DNA from: Prinsepia uniflora
Lineage: Eukaryota > Streptophyta > Magnoliopsida > Rosales > Rosaceae
DNA length: 64,000 nt
Direction of reading: 5' to 3'
Assembly: GCA_032719365.1 (NCBI GenBank)
Contig: CM064873.1
Coordinates: 382,001-446,000 of the forward strand
Every line of letters starts with the position of its first letter. Within the stretch, counting starts at the first letter, position 1. Made by a program: the position numbers and the translations under genes. The notes beneath the pieces were generated by a model. The model was not told the DNA's origin and did not search any database. It saw nothing but the letters and a program-made list of their open reading frames with translations. Below, piece after piece: positions 38,099-50,000 of the stretch.

Positions 38099-40863
38099 TC
38101 TGTAAACAATTTGAAGATAAACCGGCTTGAGTTTGATAAACAGGCCAGAAAAAGTGACCCAACTATCCAGATTAAAGAACATATAACTTGTGTTCACACT
38201 GGTAATTTCATTGGAAAACAGACTTGACTCGACACAAAACTGAATAGTTGAAGTGCCATACCATTGCTGATTCTTCCTGAACTCTGTAAGAACAGGATAA
38301 ATGTTCTCAAAGGCTTCATATGTCTCACTTCTTACCTGAAGCGTTGAAATGGCAACGCCCTCTTCAGATAATGCGCAAACATATATAGAACTGAAAACCA
38401 AAATATCAAAACAAGTGCAACAAACTATCACCTTAGCTCCTGTAAGAACAATTTTCCCAGACACAAAGATGAGCAACACAATCTTCGGTTGTTTCATCCG
38501 ATAAATCAAGCCTGGGAAAAGTTCTGGTTCATACTGAGCATCACAGTTGAAATACATTCAGTATAAAAGGATTCTATGGATATCTTCGGGATAAACACCA
38601 CAAAGTTCCTGTCCACATTAAAACTTTCTACCAGTTTCCTCATGCTCAAAAAATTGATAGAATGATGACTATAAATTTATGGATAGTTAGCAATACTAAA
38701 ATCCGAGTCCACAAATTTTAAGATGTGTAGTAACAACACCTCAAAATCTAAACTACGAACATCATGATGTTATGAATTAAGAATCTAGTTGGGTTCCAGC
38801 AAAAAAACCACAACTTTGACCTCAAACAATCAATGAAAAATCTTCGTACTCAGATATTCCGTTTCAACGGGATTAATGAAACATATATCTAAACAAACCG
38901 ACATGTAGGTGCAGCAAGCAAACTTACACTAGAGAAGGCACCGTGGGAATATGCCAGACCTTCCAGTCTTATGGGGAATTTCACATCACAAGAACCAACT
39001 ATATTCTGAATTTTGAATTCCTGTACCACAAAACTTGATTAAGAAAATAAATTCATAGTACACAACAGTATGTGAGTCTTTCTGAAAGAGACTACCTTGA
39101 ACTTAGCCGGAAACCCAAGCTTCTGGATGATTCTAGCATACTGAAAAAGATAAGGTTTGGGTAAATACTAGTTTTCAGAAATCAGTACTAAAATAATGAT
39201 GCTGATTACCCCATAATTCATATATGAATGTGAGAAGGAATAAATCTACCTTTCGTGCCGCCAATTTTGACTGCTGTTCACTTTTAGCACCAGTACAAAC
39301 CTACACCACAGCATAAAAGGCCAGAAACCAAATAAGTGCTGAATACTAATTAGAATAATGTAAAGGGGAAAAAACAAATTGTCGTTACAATAACATAAAA
39401 ACTAGCAAAAGAGGAAAGAGATGAACAAATATGGTCTTTTACTCCCAAGGAGATCAATAGGACAACTTTCACCTACCACAGAAGGTTGGAGAGAGCACAT
39501 AACATGACCACAAACAAACTCTCATCTATTAATCATTTTATATTACAAAACAAGCATATGATCAGATTGTAAGCCAATGAAGACTGAAAAGGAAAGGAAC
39601 AAGACGCTGGTTGGAAATTGAGGCTTACCATTTTACCGGAAGCAAATATCAAAGCAGTGGTCTTTGGTTCTCTTATTCTCATAATCACAGCTGCAAACCG
39701 CTGCAAGGATACTTCATAATTATTATGTACCACAAAAGATAATAATGAACAAGGAACGGCTATTTTTGTTTTCAAAAGGGGTATGATAAGCAGCTATAGC
39801 AAAATTTATTAATATTAACTGAATAAAGCTCCATTCAAACCAAAAAAAAAGTGTTCTGATATAAGGAAACTACAAAAATACCAAATTGTATTGCCCTTGT
39901 CAAAAAAAGGCCTACGGTATAGGGGTTGACAGTATAATCTTCATCATAGTTCTTAAACAAATGAAATGTCGTAACACCGGGGGTAAAGGGAGGGAGGGAG
40001 GGAGAGAGACAAAGAAGGGTGGGGGAGAGGGAAGAAAGAGCTATGCACAAACAGTTACATGCCTTGGGATTGTATTCAGCATTACGAGCTTGCAAAGCAA
40101 TGGCCTTGAGATCTAACTTGCAATCCAAATTGACTGTGGAGACAATATTCCTGTAAGCACAAACAACAGATTTAGTGTTTTGTTCTAAGGCAATGCATAA
40201 ATAATTACACAACAAGCACACTCCACTTGTCTATTGCACAACACAGTGAGGAAAACGCTTGTAGTATCAGGAAATACATAAATACAGAAAATCTCTTGCG
40301 TGTCTAAATAAGTAAATATTCTTTTACGGTTCCATACATAAACGTCCACATTGGCAGGTAAACACAGCAACCATGCTAACCTGAATCGAAGTGTGGATAG
40401 CATATTGGACTAGAGAGAATAGAGTAAGAGGGGCAATGGGTGACGGGATTTTCAAACTACTGCAACTAGACAATCAGTTCAGGAATAACCAGCATATCCC
40501 ACTCAACACATAACTCAATGATGAATGCACGCGTGATTGCTTGCAGCAACTGATTGCAAAAACAATCAATCAAGTGTTCATTCCACGTCCCATATGAGAC
40601 AATATTACAATCAATATTCGCGGGTAAAACAGAGGATTGACTTCCCAATGACAAATTCAATTGATTATAACAACACAACAAAAGAAAACAAACACAATGT
40701 TTTGAAATCCAATCATTGATCTGGGTACGAGAAAATCAGAAAGAAAAAAAAAATTGGGCAGAAGGGTGGAGATTGAAGGGACTCACTGGAGAGTAGGGAC
40801 TATCCCAGAAGGGTGGTTCTTGAGATCTACTGGTTGGCTTCCTTCTAACCCTTGCTCTGCCAT
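38099..40863 (-). CDS. TBP: TATA-binding protein (TBP, TFIID subunit)
   Basis: Nine exons: 40863-40787, 40150-40063, 39700-39629, 39300-39250, 39140-39096, 39020-38928, 38533-38432, 38335-38262 and 38099. They sum to 603 nt, exactly 200 residues plus stop, the standard plant TBP length. The stop codon is split: TG at 38263-38262, then A at 38099 after an intron with a TTTACAG acceptor; the protein ends FRKNQQ. The short N terminus (MAEQGLEGSQPVDLKNHPSG) is followed by the two saddle repeats, each with its conserved core: IREPKTTALIFASGKM and MKQPKIVLLIFVSGKIV. Intron 2 is GC-AG (AAG/GCATGT). TBP binds TATA boxes and nucleates Pol I, II and III initiation complexes. Transcribed towards the E1 beta gene (convergent). 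Confidence 0.96.
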
Positions 40864-41640
40864 TCCCTTGTTTATTTATAGTACGGCGTGAGACCTTGCG
40901 CTTCCACTCTATACATATAGTAACACAATTATGTACAAATACATAGATAAATGGATACATCAATACATAAACGATTTTGGTACAACATACATAAACGAAT
41001 TTGATACATCATATGATATATTAATTAACACAGATAACCCATCTTTTATTTTTATTTTTTCTCATTAAAATTGACTTTTGTTTTTTCTCCAAAACCTAAT
41101 CGGATGCAATAAGTTACAACAAAAAAAAAACCAAAATAACATAATTTAGAAAATAGTGGAGTTATGGTTCTCGTAAAAGGGTAAATCTTTTATATTTGAG
41201 GAAATCAGACGAGCTGGTTTTGACGATGACTGTTTATATATCATCATTAAACAAAAAAGGGTTTAAACCAATTTGATCTTCCAGATTTAGTCAAGGAGAA
41301 CAAATACGAGAAATCGGGAACGAGGGTTGTGTTGAAGTTTGAAGCTTGAAAAGAAATCGGACCTTTCGGGAGCACAGATCTGCGGTGATTTCCGGGGAAA
41401 TCGATTGAGAAATAGAGATGTTGGGTTAGTAGAAGCGGGAAGATTTCAAATTTGGGTGCGTTTTTATATAAGAAATTTGTATTCTGAAGCTTAAAAGGAA
41501 GAGAGGATGAAGAGAGGATTTGAGAGAGAATGGGGAGAGAACGTTTGGGTTTGGGTTTGTGTTTGGATCTGGGGGCTTATGAGGCAGGTAGCGTTGCGAT
41601 TGCATCTTACCCTCGTCCTCTATATATAATTCCCCGTAAT
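40864..41640 (-). promoter_or_regulatory. TBP 5' UTR and promoter region
   Basis: Upstream of the TBP start codon the minus strand carries two TATA-like words, TATATATAG (41629-41621) and TATATAAAA (about 41472-41464), followed by a CT-rich leader typical of plant 5' UTRs. A 5' UTR intron between about 41300 and 40880 is likely from the distance but its splice sites are not certain. Confidence 0.4.
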
Positions 41641-42589
41641 GACCCTCCCCCACACGCTTCATTCAAGCACCAGAGAGGGTCATTATTGGAAACTCAACTG
41701 GCATAGCTGTGTTGACGTCTCTACATCAAGGCCCTCTAGTAAGCCGCCACGTTGCAGATATCATATCAGTTTTCTTATTTGCTTGTGCTGGCTTGCATAA
41801 AATAAGGGTGGTTTTATAATGAGTAAATTACATTTTAAAGTTTACCCCAAATATATAGAAATAGAATTACACTTTCAAATCTTTCATTTATTATTTTTAA
41901 CTATTCAAAGAGTAAATTACAATTTATTATCCTATAGTTTACACTTAGTTATATTGGCATACCTAACGTTTCTGAAATTTCACTTCACACCCTAAACTAT
42001 GTAAAACAGTACAAAATTGTTCCTCCGTTAGTTTTTTCATCCACATCGTTGTTAACTCGTGACGTGGCAATTTTTTGAGCCCACACTAATTCAATTTCAA
42101 GTTATATTGACTAAATTGCCCTCCTACAGATCTCATCTCTCCCGCCCATAATGGAACATGTAATTCCCCTTGCCCAGCAACTGTGTAATTCCCCTTGCTC
42201 AGCCACTGTTCAATTTCAGGATCTTCTTCTTCTTCTTCATTTTTCTTTCCAAATCCAGTGACTTCGTTTTAAAAATTGTTCTCCTCCTTACAAGCTTCAG
42301 ATTCGGCCTTAATGAAGTCCTTTCAATCTTTTCCTTCTTTTTCTTCTTCATCATCTTCTTAATTTTCTTCACAAACCTAGCAACTTTGGAGATTTTTTTT
42401 TTGGTAATATGGTTTGCATTCGTCGAGAACACACGGAGGGAAATTTCCGAAATACGGTAAGCTATTACTTTTTTTTTTTTTAAATTGTGGTTCCTTTTAT
42501 ACATTTAGGGTTTATTTTTAGGATTGGGTTCCACCATGAAAGGTGCTGCTTTCTTGTCTTTATTTTGTTGGTTTTTCGAATAATAACAT

Positions 42590-43515
42590 GGGTTCTTAAT
42601 TTGTGAATGCTGTTTTTTATGCAGATATCTACTTTGAATGTTGTTTTTTACAATGTTCTTGATTTTTTAGTATTGTGTTTGATACAATTTTTTATTTGTG
42701 AGTGTTGTTTCTGATGCAGTTTTGATGCATACATGCATTTTTTGATCTGTAAATGTTTTTTTTATGCAGATATCTACTTTGAATGTTGTTCTTGATTTTT
42801 GAGTGCAGTTTTTTATTTGTGAGTGCTTTTTCTGATGTAGATTTGATGCATATATGCAGTTTTTGATTTGTGAATGTTTTTTTTTATGCATATATCTACT
42901 TTGAATGTTGTTCTTGATTTTTGAGTGCTTGTTTTTTATGCAGTTTTTTATTTGTGAGTGTTGTTTCTGATGCAGATTTGATGCATATATGCAGTTTTTT
43001 ATTTGTGAATATTGTTTTTGATACAATTATCTACTTTGAATGCTATTTTTTAATGATGTTCTTGATTTTTGAGTGCTGTTTCTGATGCAGTTTTGATGCA
43101 TATATACAATTTTTTATTTGTGAATGCTGTTTTTTATGCAGATATCTAGTTTGAATGCTGATTTTTATGCTGTTCTTGATTTGAGTGCTGTTTCTGATGC
43201 ATATATCTACTTTGAGTGCTGTTTCTGATGCAGATATCTACTTTGAATGCCGTTATTGATTTGTGAGTACTGTTTGTTATGCATATTTGATGCATATATG
43301 CAGTTTTTTATTTGTGAATAATGTTTTTGATGCATATTGGATTTGTGAATGCAGTTTTTTATTTGTGAATGCTGTTTTTGATGCTGATATCTACTTTGAA
43401 TGATGATTTTTATGTTGTTCATGATTTTTGAATGCAGTTTTTTTATGCAGATTTGATGCATATATGCAATTTTTTATTTGTGAATGCTGTTTTTGATGCA
43501 TATTTGAGTTTGCAG
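42590..43515 (+). repeat. Left arm: degenerate tandem repeats inside the Mutator-like element
   Basis: Words such as TTTTTGATGCA, GATATCTACTTTGAATG, GATTTGATGCATATATGCA and TTTATTTGTGAATG recur in variable order with a loose period of about 60-120 bp. Composition is T-rich on this strand. Confidence 0.8.
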
Positions 43516-44189
43516 CTGCAAAGAGACCACTCAAACATTGGTCCAAGTTTGATGCTGGTTATGGAGACTTTGTAGTAATCATGTACTATTTTCATTATTA
43601 AATTGTGGATCTTGGTTTGCAATATGTAAATAACTTGGACATGGTTTCTTTGTTGAAATGAAAGTTGCAGATCAATTTTTTTTTTAAAAATTTCAATATC
43701 AACCTAGACATGGTTTCTTTGTTGAAACATTTTGAATGAATATGTGATTTGTTCAGATTTCTTTGATTTTATTAAAATCACCTCATTGTGTTAAATGATG
43801 GTTTGTTGTGGGCACAAATGGTTCTTATGTGTACTCATCCTTCAAGGCTTTGTCTTCTTTCCTTCTCATTCATATGTTTTTGGAACCCTTCAGCCAACAA
43901 GCAACATCAAAAGAGGTCTTCAAATTAAAAGAGGTCTTGAAATTATCCAATAAGTAACATTCAAAAGAGAACAAAATAGAAATCATTAGCTTTACTTTAA
44001 ATTCAACAAGTAACATCCAATAAGTAACTATAAAAGAGGTCTTGAAATTCCAAGTTCAAATATGTGAAAATGATCCACTTTGTGAAGATTTTCCAGTGAA
44101 GTCAGAAGCATATTCTTGAGTAGCAGTACTTGTTTCTTTAAATCTCTCCTTGCTTGAAAGTATAAAATCAAATTAAGTTTAAACATTCG

Positions 44190-44800
44190 AAAAAGCATTT
44201 AGAATTGAACCATGTCTATGTTAAAACAGCATTCATGGATCAAACAGCATTCTAAAAACATCAGTTATGGATCAAAACAACATTCATGGATCAAAAGAGC
44301 ATTCTAAAAACATCATTCCGCATTAAAAAAAAATAGCATATTGCTTTTTGATTGTATCAAAACCAGTATTGAATCAAGAACAACATTCAAAAAACACCAT
44401 TCATGGATCAAACAGTATTCAAAAATCAAGAACAGAACTCAAAAACAAATCTGCATAAAAAAAAATAGCATTCAAAATCAAACAGCAATAAAAAAACAGC
44501 ATTCATGGATCAAAACAGCATCCAAAAATCAAATATGCATCTAAAAACAGCATTCTTATATCAAATTTGCATCCGAAAACAGCATTCATGGATCAAACAG
44601 CATTTAAAAATCAAATTTGCAAAAAAAAATAGCATTTAAAAATCAAGAACAACATTGAAAAATGACATTCAAAATCAAATCTACATAAAAAAACAGCATT
44701 CATGGATCAAAACAGAATTCAAAAAATATTATTTTGCATTAAAAAAGCAGCATACTGCTCTTTGATTGTATCAAAACCAGCATTGGGTCAAGAACAACAT
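44190..44800 (-). repeat. Right arm: inverted counterpart of the left arm
   Basis: Words ACAGCATTCATGGATCAAA, CAAATTTGCAT and AAGAACAACATTCAAA recur; they are the complement-type of the left-arm words (GAATGCTGTTTTTGAT, ATGCAAATTTG, GAATGTTGTTCTTGA). Pairing of the arms would form a long imperfect stem with a loop of about 700 bases. Confidence 0.75.
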
Positions 44801-44836
44801 TCAAATGGTAGTAAAATGTAATTTACTTTTTATAAT

Positions 44837-45199
44837 TTTCACCCTCAATTGGTAAGTTCATGTCTAGTTCATTTTGATTTGTCAAATTGTCACCCAAAAA
44901 TTTCAAACTTAACAGCTATAACTAACTATTTTTATGAAAAATTCGACTTTCTATTTACGTGTGAATTTTTTCACATGCAATGAGGATAACTTTGCAAGCC
45001 CTTTTGGACTAATTTTTCCATTTCCAACCCGCCTTCCTATCCTCCAATAAGTAGCTTTTACAGTTTATTTAAGCAGAAAATTACATACTTAAAAAAAAAA
45101 AAAAAAAACCTACTTTTCCAACCTCAGAATTGACTTGGGCACTTGGAAATATGAGTAATAACCTTTTTTATTTTAATTGTTTACGCCGATGAACATCTA
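44837..45199. other. Spacer with no gene
   Basis: AT-rich stretch between the Mutator-like element and the LINE fragment, including an A-run at about 45090-45108. Nothing recognisable. Confidence 0.5.
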
Positions 45200-46400
45200 G
45201 GAGGTGCCATATCACAGCTAGTGATGGTTTTGGGAAGTACCTTGGTATACAAACTGATTTATCGGTCTAAACGAGTGATTTTTGATGCTGTAAGAAGTCG
45301 AATTTCTCGAAAAGTTCAAGGTTGAGCTGAACAGTTCTTATCCTCTTCTACTAAGGAGGTTTTAATTAAAGCGGTAGCTATGGATGTGCCTCATTATACT
45401 GTCTTGTTGTAAACTCCCTATTGGAGTTTGTCGGGATGTTGAGCGTTTGATTGCTAGTTATTGGTGGGGGGAATCAGATCGGAAACTGTGGTATACAATT
45501 ATACATTGGGTGGCTTGGGAACAAAATGTCCAAGTGAAGAAAGTGGGTGGATTAGGGTTTCGAGACCTTGAATGCTTTATATTAGCCACTATGGGGAAAA
45601 TTGGCTGGCGAATTGTTCAAAATTATTCTCTGTTTCTTTCACTGGTACTGCAGGGCAAATATTACCCCACAAGTTCATTTTTAGATGCCATCTTGGGTCA
45701 TCATTGCAGGATTGAGGTGGTGGATTGGTAATGGTAACAATGTTTATGCATGTATAGATCAATGGTTACCTTGCCCTTATGCATTCAAAGTGGCCTCTTT
45801 AAATTCTGATGTGCCAGAGAGAGTGAATGAGCTGATTGATTAGGTTTTACATACTCGGAAGAATGAGGTTGTAGCTCGGTGTTTTTCTGCTGAGGAGGCC
45901 CAATTTATCAGACAAATGCCATGGAAAGTATTCTGTAAAATCCGCATATAATGTGACTTTGTACCTTCATCGAAATGGGGAATTGGGAAGACGTGGAGAG
46001 GGGGAGTCCAGTCCTTCCACGGATCTTGGTCTTTGTTGGAGCCAAATCTGGGCTTTGAAGGCTCCTCTGAAGTTAAAATTGTTTACATAGAGAGGCTGCA
46101 AGAATCCTTTGCTGTTAGAGGGAATTTGATTCGGAGGAGACTCAATGTTGAAGCAAAGTGTTCTTGTGTGACCATGATGTGGAGACTGAACTTCACCTTT
46201 TCTTTCAATGTCCCTTTGTGCATGTGTTCTGGTATGGCACCATCACGAAATGGAACCATTACAAACACTCACATTTGAGTTGTGGAGAATCTGGAAGTGT
46301 CGAAATCAAAAGGTTTTTGAGGGTTCTGTTATGCGGCCAGATGAAGCAATTGACTAATCGATCAAACAAGTGGTGGAGTTCAGAGAATTGAGTGCTTTGT
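45200..46400 (+). pseudogene. LINE (L1-type) retrotransposon fragment, reverse transcriptase C-terminus to zf-RVT
   Basis: Pieces in different frames follow the order of plant L1 ORF2: KYLGI (about 45240), ERLIASYWWGESDRKLWY, KVGGLGFRDLECF, GWRIVQNYSL, LQGKYYPTSSFLDA (45384-45731), and a zf-RVT-like segment with CDHDVETELHLFFQCPF (about 46160-46215). Stops and frameshifts break it, for example after the VPHYTVLL word near 45411 and near 45845. No 5' end, endonuclease or poly-A tail was identified; this is a dead fragment. Confidence 0.85.
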
Positions 46401-46739
46401 CGATGATGAGCTCCAGTGTTCAGGCGAGACCAGTTGATGGAGCTGCAGGATTGGAATGTTAGAATTTTGAGTATGGATTGATCACCTGTGCGGTCCTAAT
46501 TCTAATTGGAATGATCGAGCCATTGTCATTGAATCATAATTGAATAAGGACTCCCTATTAAACTTGACATATGTTAATTAATACAGCTTTTCTTATTAGC
46601 TAATTAGACTCTTTTGGAATCCTAATGTCACTATGATAGGAAGTCACATTAAGGTTAGACTACTATATAACCTGGTCCCTACTCTTACCAATAAGACATC
46701 TTTTCATGAGAGCTAAGCCTTATTGATTAGCAAAAGACA
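46401..46739. other. Unassigned spacer between LINE and copia fragments
   Basis: No coding similarity seen. It could include LTR remains of the copia element (the stretch near 46490-46720 has a TATATAA word at 46663 and TCTT-rich sequence), but no TG...CA ends or duplication were found. Confidence 0.3.
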
Positions 46740-47085
46740 CAGGCTTATTGGTAGAGAGGAGAAGATGAATTTAATGCCATCTATTATCCATGACAGCATC
46801 TGGTATGATTCTAAATCTTTGTATGTGTTGTGTAGTAATTTGGCATCGTATAATTTTTTCAGAGTATCCCGTATCTCTTTTCTCGCTTGTGTAGCTGCGA
46901 CATATTCTGCCTCCATAGTAGAAGTAGCCACGATGGACTGCAATTTTGAAACCCAAGATTACAGCTCCTCTAGCAAGAGTAAACACATAATCTGAGGTGG
47001 ATTTGCTCTTATCAAGATCACATGCATAATCTAAATCAATATAGCCTCTAACAGTAAAGTCTAATCCTCCATAAAATATTTCAAT
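46740..47085 (-). pseudogene. Ty1/copia RNase H fragment
   Basis: On the minus strand two frames together give the copia RNase H C-terminus: DLDYACDLDKSKSTSDYVFT (about 47040-46980), and after a frameshift LQSIVATSTMEAEYVAATQA (about 46943-46885). The family's normal reading is D-x-D-Y-A-G-D, then S(T)xEAEYxA. A frameshift separates the two pieces, and the satellite starts right beside it. Confidence 0.85.
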
Positions 47086-50000
47086 GGGCATCTTATATGA
47101 CAGGACATATCACAAATGATATTTAATACTTAGGCTAATTTGCAATTGAAATATTTCACGAAATCCCAATAGTTGTAGTTTTTACAAAAAATGTGAACTA
47201 TAACTCACGATTTTTGGTCCATTTTTTAATTTTATTCAAAAGTATCGACGTACTTATTTTATTTTTATTCTTTTCACTCTGCAACATACTTTGACATATA
47301 CGGGGATGTTTTCTTAAGGTCTTCAGACCACTAGACTCACAGAGCAATACTTACTTTATTTTCATTCTTTTCACTCTGCAAGATACTTTGACGTCGAGGG
47401 GGTTGTTTTCTTAAGGCCTTTAGACCACTAGACTCACATAGCACCCCGTTATGAAATTTCAATGAAATTCGACTTTTTATATTTATTAAAAATGGGAAAA
47501 AATAGCTAAGGAGCATCCTGAATGACATGACATATCCCAAATGACATTTAATACTTGGACTAATTTGCAGTTAAAATATTTCACGAAATCCTAACAGTTA
47601 CATTTTTTACAAAAAATGTGAGCTAACTCACGATTTTTGGTCTATTCTTTAAATTTCTTCAAAAGTATCAAAATTCTTATTTTATTTCCATTCTTTTCAC
47701 TCTGCAAGATGCTTTGAAGTTGAAGGGTATGTTTTCTAAAGGCCTTTAGACGACTAGACTCACATAGCACCTTGTTACGAAATTTCAAGGAAATTCAACT
47801 TTTTTTACTTTAAAAATGCGTAAAAGATAGCCAACGGGGCATCCTGGATCGAAAGACATATCTCAAATGGCATTTAATACTTTGGCTAATTTGCAGTTGA
47901 ATTATCTCACGAAATCCCAACAATTGCATTTTTTACAAAAAAAAAAATGTGAGCTATAACTCACGGTTTTTGCTTTATTTTTGAAATTTCTTCAAAAGTA
48001 TTGAAATACTTATTTTATTTATATTATTTTTACTCTGTAAGATACTTTGAACTTGAGGGGGATGTTTTCTAAAGGCTTTCAGACCACTAGACTCACATAG
48101 CACCTATTATTCCACTTTTTTTACTTAAAAAATGCGTTAAAAATAGCCAAGGGGCATCATGAATTGCATGTCATGTCCCAAATGGCATTCATTACTTGGG
48201 CTAATGTACAGTTGAAATATTTGACGGAATCAAGACAGTTGCATTTTTTTACAAAAAAAAAAAATGTGAGTAATTAACCCACGATTTTTAGTTAGTTTTT
48301 GAAATTTCTTGGAGCATCAAAAATCTTATTTTATTTTCATTCTTTTCACTCTGGATGATATTTTAAAGTTGAGGGGGATGTTTTCTAAAGACCTTCAGGC
48401 CACTAGACTCACATAGCACACTATTATGAAATTTCAATGAAATTCGATTTTTTTCGATTAAAAAATGTGTAAAAAATAGATGAGGGGCATCCTCAATGGC
48501 AGGACCTGTCCCAAATGACATTTAATACTTTGCTAATTTTCAATTAAAATATTTAACAAAATTCCAACAATTGCATTTTTTACTAAAAATGTGAGCAACT
48601 CACGATTTTTAGTCGATTTTTGAAATTTTTTCAAAAAGTATCGAAATATTTATTTTATTTCCATTATTTTCACTCTGCAAGATACTTTGAAGTTGAGGAC
48701 AATGTTTTCTAAAGGCTTTCAAACCACTAGACTCACATAGCATCCTGTTATGAAATTTCGATGAAATTCGACCTTTTTTGCTAAAACAACTGCCTAAAAA
48801 AAAGCTAAGGGGCATCCTATATGGAAGGAAATGTACTAAATGTCATTTAATACTTTGGCTAATGTGCATTTGAATTATCTCACGAAATCCCCAAAATTGC
48901 ATCTTTTACAAAAAAAAAATTGTGAGCTATAACTCAAGATTTTTTGTCGATTTTTGAATTTTTTAAAAAAGTTTTTTCACTCTGAAGATACTTTGAAGTT
49001 GAAGAGGATGTTCTCAAAAGGCCTTCAGACCACTAGAGTCACATAGAACCCTGTAGGAAAATTTCAATGAAATTCGAGTTTTTTGTTTAAAAAATGCCAA
49101 AAAAATAGTTAATAGACATCCTGAATGGCAGGACATATCCCAAATGACATTTAATATTTTGGCTAATTTTCAGTTAAAATATTTCATGAAATCGCAATAG
49201 CTGCATTATTTCCATTCTTTTCACTCAACAAGATACTTTGAAGTTGAGGACGATGTTTTCTAAAGGCCTTCAGACCACTAGACTCACATAGCACCCTGTT
49301 ATGAATTTTCAATGAAATTTGCCTCTCTTTTTTGGGTAAAAAATAGCTAAGGGCCTCCTGAATGGCAGGACATGTCCCAAATGACATTTAATACCTTGGC
49401 TAATTTTCAGTTAAAATATTTAACGAAATCCCAGCAGTTGCATTTTTTACAAAAAAAATGTGAGCGATTTTTGGTCTATTTTAGAAATTTCTTCAAAAGT
49501 ATCGAAATACTTATTTTATTTCCATTCTTTTCACAAAGCACCTTGTTTTGAAATTTCTAGGAAATTCGACTTTTTTTGCTTAAAAACAGCCAAGAGGCAT
49601 CCTGAATGGCAAAACATATCACAAATGTCGTTTAATACTTTGGCAAATTTGCAGCTGAATTATCTCACTAAATCCCAACAAGTGCATATTTTACAACAAA
49701 AAAAAAGTGAGGTACAACTCACGGTTTTTGGTCCATTTTTGAAATTTCTTCAAAAGTATTGAAATACATATTTTATTTCCATTCTTTTCACTCTATAAGA
49801 TACATTGAAGTTGAGGGGCATGTTTTCAAAAGGCCTTCAGACCACTAGACTCACATAGCCCCTATTATGAAATTTCAATGAAATTCCACTTTTTTTACTT
49901 AAAAATGCATAAAAATAGCTAAGGGGCATCTTGAATGGCAGGTCATGTCCCAAATGGCATTTATTACTTAGGCTAATTTGCAGCTGAATTATCTCACGAA

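Larger units (their letters stand above)
41821..44827. mobile_element. Non-autonomous Mutator-like (foldback-type) element, 3.0 kb
   Basis: Termini are inverted: left AGTAAATTACATTTTA (41822-41837), right TAAAATGTAATTTACT (44812-44827). A perfect 9-bp direct repeat TTTTATAAT flanks the element (41812-41820, 44828-44836); a 9-bp duplication is the Mutator superfamily signature. A second internal copy of the terminal word (GAGTAAATTACAATTTA) lies near 41911. Long tandem-repeat arms face each other (about 42590-43515 and 44190-44800). No MULE transposase is recognisable; short frames at 42170-42504 are low-complexity. Confidence 0.78.

Noticed and set aside
41426..41662. 78-codon frame upstream of TBP
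   Set aside because: Overlaps the CT-rich leader and TATA-like words of the TBP promoter region and resembles no protein.
42170..42504. Opposing frames of about 100 codons in the Mutator-like element
   Set aside because: Phe- or Lys-rich translations of TTC/TCT-rich DNA; low complexity, not a transposase.
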